A stretch of DNA of 64,000 nucleotides from Streptomyces sp. NBC_01428 (GTDB lineage: Bacteria; Actinomycetota; Actinomycetes; Streptomycetales; Streptomycetaceae). The translations under genes were made by a program, and so were the position numbers. Each line of letters begins with the position of its first letter. The first letter of the stretch is position 1. The notes under the pieces were generated by a model. It had not been told where the DNA came from. It made no database searches and was given only the letters and a program-made list of their open reading frames with translations. The stretch is taken from NCBI RefSeq assembly GCF_036231965.1, contig NZ_CP109499.1, positions 2,418,001 to 2,482,000 of the forward strand. The letters are read 5' to 3'. This document shows, piece by piece, positions 20,813-29,229 of this stretch.

Positions 20813-22447
20813 ATGGCAGCCAGCACCCACACCGTGACCAACCAGGCTCCGCCCCTGGTCGGATATGACGTATTCGCCGCCGACCGGGCCCTCACCGAGG
20901 CGGTCGACCGGCACCTCGATCCAGGGCTTCTCGACGAGGCCCGCGACGAACTGTCCGCGCTCGGCCGGTCCTCCGGTTCCGCCCAGGTGCAGGAGTGGGG
21001 TGCGCTGGCCAACGAGAACCCGCCCAAGCTGCGCACTCACGACCGCTACGGCAACCGGATCGACCAGGTCGACTTCCACCCGGCGTGGCACCGGCTCCTC
21101 GGCAAGGGCGTGTCGGCGGGGCTCACCTCCGCGTGGAACCGGCCGGGGGGACACCTGCGGCGCGCGGCGGGCTTCGTCGTCTGGGCCCAGGCCGAGGCGG
21201 GCAACGGCTGCCCGCTGTCGATGACCCACGCGGCCGTTCCCGCGCTGCGCACCGACCCGGCGCTCGCCGCCGAGTGGGAGCCGCGGCTGACGTCCACGAT
21301 CTACGACCAGGAGCTGCGGCCCGCCTCCCGGAAGTCCGGCGTGATCTTCGGTATGGGCATGACCGAGAAGCAGGGCGGCAGCGACGTACGGGCCAACACG
21401 ACCGAGGCGCGTCCGCTCGCCGAGGAGGGGACGTACGGGCTGACGGGACACAAGTGGTTCTGTTCGGCGCCGATGTCGGACGGCTTCCTCGTGCTGGCGC
21501 AGGCGCCGGGCGGCCTGACCTGCTTCCTGGTGCCGCGCGTCCTGGAGGACGACACCCGCAACGTCTTCCGCATCCAGCGGCTGAAGGACAAGCTCGGCAA
21601 CCGTTCCAACGCGTCGAGCGAGGTCGAGTTCGACGGGACCTGGGCGCGCCGGGTGGGCGACGAGGGCCGCGGGGTGCGGACCATCATCGAGATGGTCGCG
21701 GCGACCCGGCTGGACTGTGTGCTCGGGTCGGCCGCGCTGATGCGGCAGGCCGTCGCGCAGGCGGTGCACCACTGCACGTACCGCGAGGCGTTCGGCGGCC
21801 GGCTCGTCGACAAGCCGCTGATGCGCAACGTCCTCGCGGATCTGGCGCTGGAGTCGGAGGCGGCCACCACGCTGGCGATGCGGCTGGCCGCGGCCTACGA
21901 CGACGACAGCGAGCAGGAGCGGGCCTTCCTGCGGCTCGCGGTGCCGGCCGCCAAGTACTGGGTGACCAAGCGGTGTACGCCGGTCGCGGCGGAGGCCCTG
22001 GAGTGTCTGGGCGGCAACGGCTACGTCGAGGAGTCGGGCATGCCGAGGCTGTTGCGCGAGTCCCCTCTCAACTCCGTCTGGGAGGGAGCGGGCAATGTGC
22101 AGGCGCTGGACGTGCTGCGCGCGCTGCAGCGGGAGCCGGGCGCCCTGGACGCCTATCTGCGGGAGGTGGGGCAGGCGCGCGGTGCGGACCACCGGCTGGA
22201 CGGCGCCATCAAGAACCTGCTGGCCGAACTCGCCGACCTGGACGGCATCGAGGGCCGGGCCCGCCGGCTGGTCGAGCGGATCGCGACGGTGCTGCAGGGT
22301 TCGCTGCTGGTCCGGTACGCGCCGCCGGAGGTCGCGGACGCGTTCTGCGCGTCACGGCTGGGCGGGGACTGGGGTTCGGCGTTCGGCACGCTGCCGCACA
22401 GTCTGGATCTGGCCACGGTGGTGGAGCGGGCCCGGCCGGTGGCCTGA
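20813..22447 (+). CDS. AidB-like acyl-CoA dehydrogenase family protein
   Basis: A 544-residue flavoprotein of the acyl-CoA dehydrogenase family matching AidB in length and layout: MGMTEKQGGSDVRANTT and LTGHKWFCSAPMSDGF are the FAD-binding middle domain, TYREAFGGRLVDKPLMRNVLADLALE starts the helical C-domain, and ECLGGNGYVEESGMPRLLRESPLNSVWEGAGNVQALDVLRAL is the family signature region. AidB proteins are induced by alkylation stress and bind DNA; whether this one protects DNA or oxidises an acyl-CoA is not decidable. The start is set by leaderless spacing. Confidence 0.9.
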   Translation: MAASTHTVTNQAPPLVGYDVFAADRALTEAVDRHLDPGLLDEARDELSALGRSSGSAQVQEWGALANENPPKLRTHDRYGNRIDQVDFHPAWHRLLGKGVSAGLTSAWNRPGGHLRRAAGFVVWAQAEAGNGCPLSMTHAAVPALRTDPALAAEWEPRLTSTIYDQELRPASRKSGVIFGMGMTEKQGGSDVRANTTEARPLAEEGTYGLTGHKWFCSAPMSDGFLVLAQAPGGLTCFLVPRVLEDDTRNVFRIQRLKDKLGNRSNASSEVEFDGTWARRVGDEGRGVRTIIEMVAATRLDCVLGSAALMRQAVAQAVHHCTYREAFGGRLVDKPLMRNVLADLALESEAATTLAMRLAAAYDDDSEQERAFLRLAVPAAKYWVTKRCTPVAAEALECLGGNGYVEESGMPRLLRESPLNSVWEGAGNVQALDVLRALQREPGALDAYLREVGQARGADHRLDGAIKNLLAELADLDGIEGRARRLVERIATVLQGSLLVRYAPPEVADAFCASRLGGDWGSAFGTLPHSLDLATVVERARPVA

Positions 22448-22458
22448 GGGTCCCGGCG

Positions 22459-22494
22459 CGGGGGTGGTGCTGCGCCGACACGGCACCACCCCCG
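22459..22494 (+). terminator. Hairpin terminator after AidB-like gene
   Basis: Perfect 12-bp arms (22459-22470 and 22483-22494) with a 12-base loop, starting 12 bases after the stop codon. No T-run. Confidence 0.7.
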
Positions 22495-22575
22495 GCTTGG
22501 CCCCGTTCAGGAGCTCGGACGCCGCTCAGACGGCGTCGCTGTCAGTTTCAGGGAACCTTGTGACCGTTGGCGAGA

Positions 22576-22611
22576 GTTGCAGACCGTTGCATTCCTTTGT
22601 GCACCTTGTGC
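22576..22611 (+). repeat. Four TTGC-type half-sites at about 10-base spacing
   Basis: GTTGCA at 22576 and 22586, then TTGTGC at 22597 and 22606, all on the same helical face, about 90-125 bases before the GAF-regulator start. TTGTGA at 22558 may be a further degenerate copy. Probably a regulator binding array. Confidence 0.5.
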
Positions 22612-22702
22612 GAAGTGCGCGCGGGCCGGGCCCAGAGCAGGCACGATGTGGGAGGACGGCGGCGTCGTGGCTCGTCCGCGGTCCTCGTTCCGGGAGTGCC
22701 CA

Positions 22703-24004
22703 GTGAAGACCACATCGATCCGTCCCACCCCGTTCGCACCGCTCGACACGTCCGAAACGTCCGCCCCTCTCCGGGGGAGCTGGGCGCCGTCGGTCAAGGG
22801 CGGACGCGCGCTGATCGCTCCACGGCCGGTGATCGGCCAGTCGTGGCAGCGGATGAGACGTCTGGGCGTCGATCCCGAACAGGGAACGGACAGTGTGCGG
22901 TTGCAGTCGGACGAACTCGAACACCGGCGGACGTCCACCGTCCTCGCCGATGTGCTGCCGACGCTCAGCGCCGGTCTCGGAGCGGTCGCCGACGCCTCCC
23001 TGCAGATCATGGTGGTCGCGGACCCGGAGGGCCGGGTGCTGTGGCGGGAGGGCAACGCGGGCGTGCTGCGCCGCGCCGACGCCGTCTGCCTGGCCGAAGG
23101 CGCCGACTGGAGCGAGGACGCCACGGGCACCAACGCCATCGGCACGGCCCTTTCGGTGGACGCCCCGGTGCAGGTGCACGCGGCCGAGCACTTCGTCCGC
23201 GCCCTGCACGAGTGGACGTGCGCCGCGGCTCCCGTCCACGACCCGCGCGACGGACGGCTGCTCGGTGTCGTCGACGTGAGCGGCCCGGACACCACCTTCC
23301 ACCCGGCCACGCTCGCCCTGGTCGACACGGTGTCGCGGCTGGCCGAAAGTGAACTGCGCACCCGGCACCTGACGGCCATCGAACGGTTACGGGCGGTCGC
23401 CGCCCCCCTGCTGTCACGGCTGTCCGGCCGGGCGATGGTGGTGGACACGCACGGCTGGCTCGCCGCCGTCACCGGGATGCCGCCCGTCGACCGGGTCCCG
23501 CTGCCGGACGACTTCGGCGCGGGCCGGACCTGGCTGCCCACGCTCGGGGCGTGCGTCGCCGAGCCGATGCCGGGCGGCTGGCTGCTGCGCGTCACCGGGA
23601 CCGAGGACGACGCGGGCGCCGGCGCCGCCCGGATCCTCCTCGACCTCGCCGACCCGCGGCGGCCCTGTGTCACCGTCTCGGGCACGGCGGGCAGTTGGGC
23701 CCAGGACCTGAGCCCCCGCCACGCGGAGCTGCTGTACGTCCTCGCCGTGCACCGGCAGGGACGCAGCGCGGCGCAGCTGGCGGTGGACCTGTTCGGCGAC
23801 CCGACCCGCACGGTCACCGTGCGGGCCGAACTGTCGCGGGTCCGGCGGCGGCTCACGGGGTTCCTCGACCACCGGCCCTACCGCTTCCGTGAGGAGGTGG
23901 AGGTCGAGGTCCTGCTGCCCGAGGACCCGCTGGACCTGCTGCCGCACTCCACGGCTCCGGCGGTGCTCGGGGCCCGGTCGGCGGCCGAACCCGGACGGTC
24001 CTGA
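22703..24004 (+). CDS. GAF-domain regulator (AcoR-like sensor part) with a TTA codon
   Basis: A 433-residue protein. The N-terminal RPVIGQSWQRMRRLG and the GAF domain (IMVVADPEGRVLWREGN, ATGTNAIGTAL, HEWTCAAAPVHDPRDGRLLGVVDVSG) are as in AcoR-type activators, but there is no sigma-54 AAA domain. The C-terminal part (SPRHAELLYVLAVH to VRAELSRVRRRL) looks like a winged-helix DNA-binding domain. The GTG start has GGGAG six bases upstream and begins at the family's usual point; an ATG at 22646 is a longer alternative. Codon 229 is TTA (23387-23389), so translation should need the bldA leucyl-tRNA and come late in development. Confidence 0.8.
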   Translation: MKTTSIRPTPFAPLDTSETSAPLRGSWAPSVKGGRALIAPRPVIGQSWQRMRRLGVDPEQGTDSVRLQSDELEHRRTSTVLADVLPTLSAGLGAVADASLQIMVVADPEGRVLWREGNAGVLRRADAVCLAEGADWSEDATGTNAIGTALSVDAPVQVHAAEHFVRALHEWTCAAAPVHDPRDGRLLGVVDVSGPDTTFHPATLALVDTVSRLAESELRTRHLTAIERLRAVAAPLLSRLSGRAMVVDTHGWLAAVTGMPPVDRVPLPDDFGAGRTWLPTLGACVAEPMPGGWLLRVTGTEDDAGAGAARILLDLADPRRPCVTVSGTAGSWAQDLSPRHAELLYVLAVHRQGRSAAQLAVDLFGDPTRTVTVRAELSRVRRRLTGFLDHRPYRFREEVEVEVLLPEDPLDLLPHSTAPAVLGARSAAEPGRS

Positions 24005-24221
24005 GAGCGGGTGGGGCGGACGGATGGCGGGGACGGGCAGGCCGTCCGTCTCCCCGCAGGACGGACGAAGGGTATGACGTGAGCGTATTTAGTGAGCGTC
24101 TTCCGTGGACTTTGTCCTGGCCCGGGGGTCTCTGTCGTAGCATCCCCTTCACAGGCCACCCCACCCGTCTCTCCGTCAACGCCCTCGGCGGGGGAGGCAG
24201 TTGGCCTAGTCGGGAGGACGC

Positions 24222-25574
24222 ATGAAGCAGCGCGGCAGGCATCGTCGTCGCAGAAGGGGTCAGGCGCTGCGCGCCACCCTTGCCGGAACCGCGCTCGCGC
24301 TCACCGCGGCCGCCACCCTGATCAGCACCTCGCAGGCCACCGGCGGCAACAGCCCGGGCGGCCTCACCGAACTCCGGGCCGGCTCGGCCTCCCAGCAACT
24401 GGGCCTGCACGAGAACCTCACCTCCCGGGAGTCGCTCGACACGCTCAGCGGGAACATGGGCGGCAACGTCGGCGTCGAGGGCGTCCTGGACGACACCGAC
24501 CACGCCCTGCGCAACACCGCCGACTGCTCCGCCCGGGAGCGGTCCGCGCTGCCCGTCGAACCGACGGCCACGCGCGCGTACTGCTGGGACCGGGCGGACG
24601 CGCGCTCCGGACAGTGGCAGCCGCGCTCCGTGACCACCTCCGGGGACGCCGACGTCACCGGACAGTGGGGCACCCGCCGGGTGATCCTGGCGGGTTGGAC
24701 CCGCCACGGCGCGGAAACCACCCCGGCGGCCGGGCGAGAGGGCTTCGCCAAGGTCGCCTTCGTCGACGCCACCGACCCGGAGGCACTCCGGTACCGATGG
24801 GTCCTGCTGGTCGCCCCGCGTTCCGGCGGCAAGGACTTCACCGCGGTCCGCTCGGGCCTCGGCGGCATGGTCTGGTACCAGGACAAGCTGATCGTCACCG
24901 CGGCGCACGGCGCGGGCCTCCTCGTCTTCGACCTGCACCGCGTGCTGCGCACCGGGGTGGCCGGCGCAGCCGTGGGCCGGACCGGCGACGGCTACTCGGC
25001 CGCCGGCTACCGGTACGTGATGCCCGCCATCGGCTCGTACGACCCCGACGGCGGCTCCTGTACGCGCGGCCGCGACCGGGCGGTCCCCTGTTTCGGCTCG
25101 CTCTCCCTGGACCGTACGACCACGCCGGCCAGCCTGGTGGCCACGGAGGCCGCGGGCGGCCGCGCGGAGCGGACCCGGGTGTGGCGTTATCCGTTCAGCA
25201 CCGCCGCGTACCGCACGGGGCTGCTCGCCGACGCCCAGGGACACGTGGACGCGGTCGAGGCGTACTCGACCAAGGGCACCGGCGTGTCCGGCGTCCTCTC
25301 GCACCGGTCCGCGGGCGCGCGGGAGGCCCGGTGGTACGTGGGCCGGCCGTCCGGCAACGGCGGCGGCCTGCACGGGTCGCTGTGGCGGCAGAACGGCGAC
25401 GGCGCACAGGCGGCCATCTGCACGGCGGACCAGTCGCACGCCTGCTGGGGTGTCGGCCCCGGGGCCCTCTCCTACTGGCCGCAGACCGGCGAACTGTGGA
25501 CCCTCACGGACACGGCGGCGCGACGGGTGCTGTACGCCGTGCCGCTGTCGTCGGTCGACAAGTCGCTGGAGTAG
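24222..25574 (+). CDS. Secreted protein of unknown function
   Basis: A 450-residue protein with an Arg-rich N-terminus (KQRGRHRRRRRGQ) and a hydrophobic stretch ending near STSQA, a signal peptide that directs it out of the cell. The mature part has repeated strand-like blocks (VILAGWTRHG, GGMVWYQDKLIVTAAHGAGLLVFDLHRVL, YVMPAIGSYDPDGGSCTRG, ICTADQSHACWGVGPGALSYWPQTGELWTLTD) that suggest a beta-propeller-like fold, plus several Cys that could form disulphides. I do not recognise a named family. The ATG has GGGAGGA upstream. Single gene. Confidence 0.82.
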   Translation: MKQRGRHRRRRRGQALRATLAGTALALTAAATLISTSQATGGNSPGGLTELRAGSASQQLGLHENLTSRESLDTLSGNMGGNVGVEGVLDDTDHALRNTADCSARERSALPVEPTATRAYCWDRADARSGQWQPRSVTTSGDADVTGQWGTRRVILAGWTRHGAETTPAAGREGFAKVAFVDATDPEALRYRWVLLVAPRSGGKDFTAVRSGLGGMVWYQDKLIVTAAHGAGLLVFDLHRVLRTGVAGAAVGRTGDGYSAAGYRYVMPAIGSYDPDGGSCTRGRDRAVPCFGSLSLDRTTTPASLVATEAAGGRAERTRVWRYPFSTAAYRTGLLADAQGHVDAVEAYSTKGTGVSGVLSHRSAGAREARWYVGRPSGNGGGLHGSLWRQNGDGAQAAICTADQSHACWGVGPGALSYWPQTGELWTLTDTAARRVLYAVPLSSVDKSLE

Positions 25575-25640
25575 CAGCGGCGGCCGCCCGCCCTGGGCCG
25601 TTTTTGGAGGGGCCCCGGCTCTCGTGGTTCCCTGACCGGC

Positions 25641-26213
25641 ATGAGCAACGTCAGCGTGACCACCTGGTCCCTGGAGCAGACGGCACCGACCGACCTGCTC
25701 CCCGCGACGGCCCCCGACGGCGACGTCCGCATCGTCCGCGCCGAGGTCCCCTCCCCCGAGTTCAGCCGCTTCCTGTACGCCTCCGTCGGCGGCGACATCC
25801 GCTGGACCGACCGGCTCTCCTGGACGTACGCGCAGTGGCAGGAGGTCCTCGACAAGCCGGGCGTGGAGACCTGGGTCGCCTACGACCGGGGAACGCCCGC
25901 GGGCTACGTCGAGCTGAGCGCACAGGACGACGGGGTCGTCGAGGTCGCCTACTTCGGACTCCTCCCCGCGTTCCGCGGCCGCCGCATCGGCGGGCACCTG
26001 CTGTCCTACGGGACGGCCCGCGCCTGGGACCTCGCCGGGCGCTGGCCCGGGCTGGCCGAGACGAAGCGCGTCTGGCTGCACACCTGCAGCAAGGACGGCG
26101 AGCACGCGATGGACAACTACCAGCGCCGCGGCTTCAAGCTCTTCGACACCAAGGTCGAGGAGGAGCGCGAGGTGGCCACCCCGGGCCCGTGGCCCGGAGC
26201 CCACACCGCCTGA
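25641..26213 (+). CDS. GNAT family N-acetyltransferase
   Basis: A 190-residue acetyltransferase. The acetyl-CoA-binding motif is LLPAFRGRRIGGHLLSYGTARAWD (Arg/Gly-X-X-Gly type), preceded by GYVELSAQDDGVVEVAYFG and followed by RVWLHTCSKDGEHAMDNYQRRGFKLF. The substrate is unknown. No ribosome binding site stands out, and 66 bases separate it from the upstream secreted-protein gene. The next gene in the same direction is the sulfur leader peptide, behind a strong dyad. Confidence 0.88.
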   Translation: MSNVSVTTWSLEQTAPTDLLPATAPDGDVRIVRAEVPSPEFSRFLYASVGGDIRWTDRLSWTYAQWQEVLDKPGVETWVAYDRGTPAGYVELSAQDDGVVEVAYFGLLPAFRGRRIGGHLLSYGTARAWDLAGRWPGLAETKRVWLHTCSKDGEHAMDNYQRRGFKLFDTKVEEEREVATPGPWPGAHTA

Positions 26214-26279
26214 GCCGCGCTCTTCCCCTCCTCCTCGCGTCCGCGCACGCACGCGCGCGAACCCGGTTCTGTGACCGGC

Positions 26280-26314
26280 GACACCCTTGTCTCGCCATTC
26301 GGGACAAGGGTGTC
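26280..26314. terminator. Perfect 12-bp dyad between GNAT and sulfur cluster
   Basis: GACACCCTTGTC (26280-26291) and GACAAGGGTGTC (26303-26314) pair perfectly around an 11-base spacer. It is 66 bases past the GNAT stop and about 55 bases before the leader peptide ATG. It may be the GNAT terminator, but the lower GC of the arms and its place upstream of a regulated operon also fit an operator. Confidence 0.5.
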
Positions 26315-26367
26315 CACATTCTGGATGATGGTGGACTGGCCCGAGATCCGCGTGACACGCTTCCGTC

Positions 26368-26451
26368 ATGTCTGGAACTGGGATTGCCTTGGTGAGTCGG
26401 CGGCACGTCGACCTCGGCCGCATGTCCAGCGCCATCTGTCCGGCGAGCTGA
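26368..26451 (+). CDS. Leader peptide of the sulfite reductase operon
   Basis: A 27-residue open frame starting ATG at 26368 and ending 135 bases before the sir start. It contains RRHVDLGRMSSAICP, the conserved pattern of the putative leader peptides placed before sulfur assimilation genes in Streptomyces. A single Cys codon lies three residues from the end, as would suit control by cysteine supply through ribosome stalling. It is too small to be an enzyme. There is no strong ribosome binding site, so the mRNA may start close to the ATG. The mechanism is inference; the conservation of the peptide is known. Confidence 0.8.
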   Translation: MSGTGIALVSRRHVDLGRMSSAICPAS

Positions 26452-26586
26452 TCAGCACAGCGACGCCGACTTCCTCCCTTTCTGCACTCCCCGCGCAGCC
26501 TCGCGCCCATACCTCCGTATGCGCCCGTGCGCGCAGGTCAGAGCCGCAGACAGACCTGTCCCGCAGTCTCGAAGGACGTAACAGCC

Positions 26587-28281
26587 ATGGCCGCCACCCC
26601 GCAGAATCCCGACGCCGCGCCCCGCCGCAAGGTGAGCCGTCACCGTGGTGAGGGTCAGTGGGCCGTGGGTCACTTCACCCCCCTCAACGGCAACGAGCAG
26701 TTCAAGAAGGACGACGACGGTCTCAACGTGCGGACACGCATTGAGACGATCTACTCCAAGCGGGGCTTCGACTCGATCGACCCCAACGACCTGCGCGGCC
26801 GGATGCGCTGGTGGGGTCTCTACACCCAGCGCAAGCCCGGGATCGACGGCGGCAAGACCGCGATCCTGGAGCCGGAGGAGCTGGACGACAAGTACTTCAT
26901 GCTGCGCGTCCGCATCGACGGCGGCCGGCTGACCACCGAGCAGCTGCGCGTCATCGGCGAGATCTCGCAGGAGTTCGCGCGCGGCACCGCCGACCTCACC
27001 GACCGGCAGAACGTGCAGTACCACTGGATCCGCATCGAGGACGTCCCGGAGATCTGGGACCGCCTGGAGGCCGTGGGCCTGTCCACGACCGAGGCCTGTG
27101 GCGACACGCCCCGCGTCATCCTCGGTTCACCCGTCGCCGGCATCGCCGAGGACGAGATCATCGACGGCACGCCCGCCGTCGAGGAGATCCACCGCCGGAT
27201 CATCGGCAACAAGGACTTCTCGAACCTGCCCCGCAAGTTCAAGTCGGCGATCTCCGGCTCGCCGCTGCTCGACGTGGCGCACGAGATCAACGACATCGCC
27301 TTCGTCGGGGTGCACCACCCCGAGCACGGCCCCGGCTTCGACCTGTGGGTCGGCGGCGGCCTCTCCACCAACCCGAAGATCGGCCAGCGCCTCGGCGCCT
27401 GGGTCCCGCTGGACGAGGTCGCGGACGTCTACGAGGGCGTCATCTCGATCTTCCGTGACTACGGCTACCGCCGGCTGCGCACCCGCGCCCGCCTGAAGTT
27501 CCTGGTCGCCGACTGGGGCGTGGAGAAGTTCCGCCAGATCCTGGAGGACGAGTACCTGCAGCGGAAGCTGGTCGACGGGCCCGCCCCCGCGCAGCCCGTC
27601 GCCCGCTGGCGCGACCACGTCGGCGTGCACCGGCAGAAGGACGGCCTGTACTACGTCGGCTTCGCACCGCGTGTCGGCCGTGTGGACGGCGCGACCCTGA
27701 CCAAGATCGCCGAGCTGGCGGAGGCGCACGGTTCGGGCCGGCTGCGCACGACGGTCGAGCAGAAGATGATCGTGCTCGACGTGGACGAGACGCGGATCGA
27801 CTCGCTCGTCGAGGGCCTGGAGGCGCTCGACCTGACGGCCCGTCCCTCCACGTTCCGGCGCGGCACGATGGCCTGCACCGGCATCGAGTACTGCAAGCTC
27901 GCGATCGTCGAGACCAAGGCGCGCGGAGCTTCCCTGATCGACGAACTCGAGCGCCGCATCCCCGAGTTCGAAGAGCCCATCACCATCAACATCAACGGCT
28001 GCCCGAACGCCTGCGCCCGCATCCAGGTCGCGGACATCGGTCTCAAGGGCCAGCTGGTCCTCAACGAACAGGGCGAACAGGTCGAGGGCTTCCAGGTGCA
28101 CCTGGGCGGGGCGCTCGGCCTGGAGGCCGGGTTCGGCCGCAAGGTCCGCGGTCTGAAGGTCACCTCGGACGAACTGCCGGACTACGTCGAGCGGGTCCTC
28201 AAGCGCTTCCAGGCGGAGCGCGAGGACGGCGAACGCTTCGCGGTCTGGGCCTCGCGCGCCTCCGAGGAGGCGCTGTCATGA
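26587..28281 (+). CDS. sir: Nitrite/sulfite reductase (assimilatory sulfite reductase)
   Basis: A 564-residue siroheme enzyme reducing sulfite to sulfide, most likely with ferredoxin. The two half-domains of the family are present. The 4Fe-4S/siroheme ligands are seen as Cys430-X5-Cys436 (ACTGIEYC) and Cys472-X3-Cys476 (NGCPNAC). DLTDRQNVQYHWI is the Arg-rich substrate region. The ATG follows GAAGGACG; an upstream GTG in frame has no support. First enzyme gene of the sulfur cluster, stop codon overlapping the next ATG (ATGA). Sulfite is favoured over nitrite by the cys gene context. Confidence 0.93.
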   Translation: MAATPQNPDAAPRRKVSRHRGEGQWAVGHFTPLNGNEQFKKDDDGLNVRTRIETIYSKRGFDSIDPNDLRGRMRWWGLYTQRKPGIDGGKTAILEPEELDDKYFMLRVRIDGGRLTTEQLRVIGEISQEFARGTADLTDRQNVQYHWIRIEDVPEIWDRLEAVGLSTTEACGDTPRVILGSPVAGIAEDEIIDGTPAVEEIHRRIIGNKDFSNLPRKFKSAISGSPLLDVAHEINDIAFVGVHHPEHGPGFDLWVGGGLSTNPKIGQRLGAWVPLDEVADVYEGVISIFRDYGYRRLRTRARLKFLVADWGVEKFRQILEDEYLQRKLVDGPAPAQPVARWRDHVGVHRQKDGLYYVGFAPRVGRVDGATLTKIAELAEAHGSGRLRTTVEQKMIVLDVDETRIDSLVEGLEALDLTARPSTFRRGTMACTGIEYCKLAIVETKARGASLIDELERRIPEFEEPITININGCPNACARIQVADIGLKGQLVLNEQGEQVEGFQVHLGGALGLEAGFGRKVRGLKVTSDELPDYVERVLKRFQAEREDGERFAVWASRASEEALS

Positions 28282-28457
28282 GCGAGCGAGCGGCACCGTT
28301 CTACTGCCCCTACTGCGGGGACGAGGACCTGCGGCCCAGCGAAGAAGGTCACGGCGCGTGGGAATGCGCGGCGTGCAACCGGGCCTTCCAGCTGAAGTTC
28401 CTCGGGCTGCTGTCCCGGGGCCTTCGGCAGGACGACCGTGGAGGGGCGGAGATATGA
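28278..28457 (+). CDS. Small zinc-ribbon protein in the sulfur operon
   Basis: A 59-residue protein with two Cys pairs, YCPYC (Cys10, Cys13) and CAAC (Cys30, Cys33), 17 residues apart, the layout of a zinc ribbon or a rubredoxin-like metal site. The rest is charged with a short basic C-terminus. Both its ends overlap the neighbours by ATGA (sir stop at 28281, cysH start at 28454), so it is translationally coupled between sulfite reductase and APS/PAPS reductase. Function not known to me; a carrier or assembly partner for one of those iron-sulfur enzymes is a guess from position. Confidence 0.8.
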   Translation: MSERAAPFYCPYCGDEDLRPSEEGHGAWECAACNRAFQLKFLGLLSRGLRQDDRGGAEI

Positions 28458-29173
28458 CGGCACTTCAGGAAGAGCGTACGGACGAGGACTTGAAGAACCT
28501 CGCCGAGCGGGCGGGGCGCGACCTGGAGGACGCCTCCGCGCCGGAGATCCTCCGCTGGGCGGCGGACACCTTCGGCGGGAAGTTCTGCGTCACCTCCTCG
28601 ATGGAGGACGCGGTCGTGGCCCATCTGGCCTCCCGCGCGTTCCCCGGCGACCGCCGCGTCGACGTGGTGTTCCTCGACACCGGCTACCACTTCCCCGAGA
28701 CCATCGGCACCCGGGACGCCGTCGAGGCCGTGATGGACGTCAACGTCATCACCCTCACCCCGCGCCGCACGGTCGCCGAACAGGACGCCGAGTTCGGGCC
28801 GAAGCTGCACGACCGCGACCCCGACCTGTGCTGCGCGATGCGCAAGGTCCAGCCCCTCGAAGAGGGCCTGACGGCCTACGACGCGTGGGCGACCGGGCTG
28901 CGCCGCGACGAGTCCCCGACCCGGGCGAACACCCCGGTCGTCGGCTGGGACGAGAAGCGCCGCAAGGTCAAGATCGCGCCCATCGCCCGCTGGACGCAGG
29001 ACGACGTCGACGCGTACGTCGCCGAGCACGGGGTCCTCACCAACCCCCTGCTGACGGACGGTTACGCCTCCGTCGGCTGCGCGCCCTGCACCCGTCGGGT
29101 GCTGGCGGGCGAGGACGCGCGCGCGGGCCGCTGGGCCGGCCGCTCGAAGACCGAGTGCGGGCTGCACGGATGA
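28454..29173 (+). CDS. cysH: APS/PAPS reductase
   Basis: A 239-residue adenylyl-sulfate reductase-type enzyme that releases sulfite using thioredoxin. Besides the C-terminal catalytic Cys235 in KTECGLHG it has the four cysteines of the 4Fe-4S form: Cys126-Cys127 (DLCCAMRK) and Cys209-X2-Cys212 (CAPC). By family knowledge this form prefers APS over PAPS. LDTGYHFPET is the usual nucleotide-binding segment. The start overlaps the small gene upstream and the stop overlaps the alternative ATG of cysC at 29170. The presence of cysC means PAPS is also made. Confidence 0.92.
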   Translation: MTALQEERTDEDLKNLAERAGRDLEDASAPEILRWAADTFGGKFCVTSSMEDAVVAHLASRAFPGDRRVDVVFLDTGYHFPETIGTRDAVEAVMDVNVITLTPRRTVAEQDAEFGPKLHDRDPDLCCAMRKVQPLEEGLTAYDAWATGLRRDESPTRANTPVVGWDEKRRKVKIAPIARWTQDDVDAYVAEHGVLTNPLLTDGYASVGCAPCTRRVLAGEDARAGRWAGRSKTECGLHG

Positions 29174-29229
29174 CGCCGACGACGGCAGCCGCGACGGCCG
29201 CGAACCCCACGATCTCCCAGGAGCAGCAA

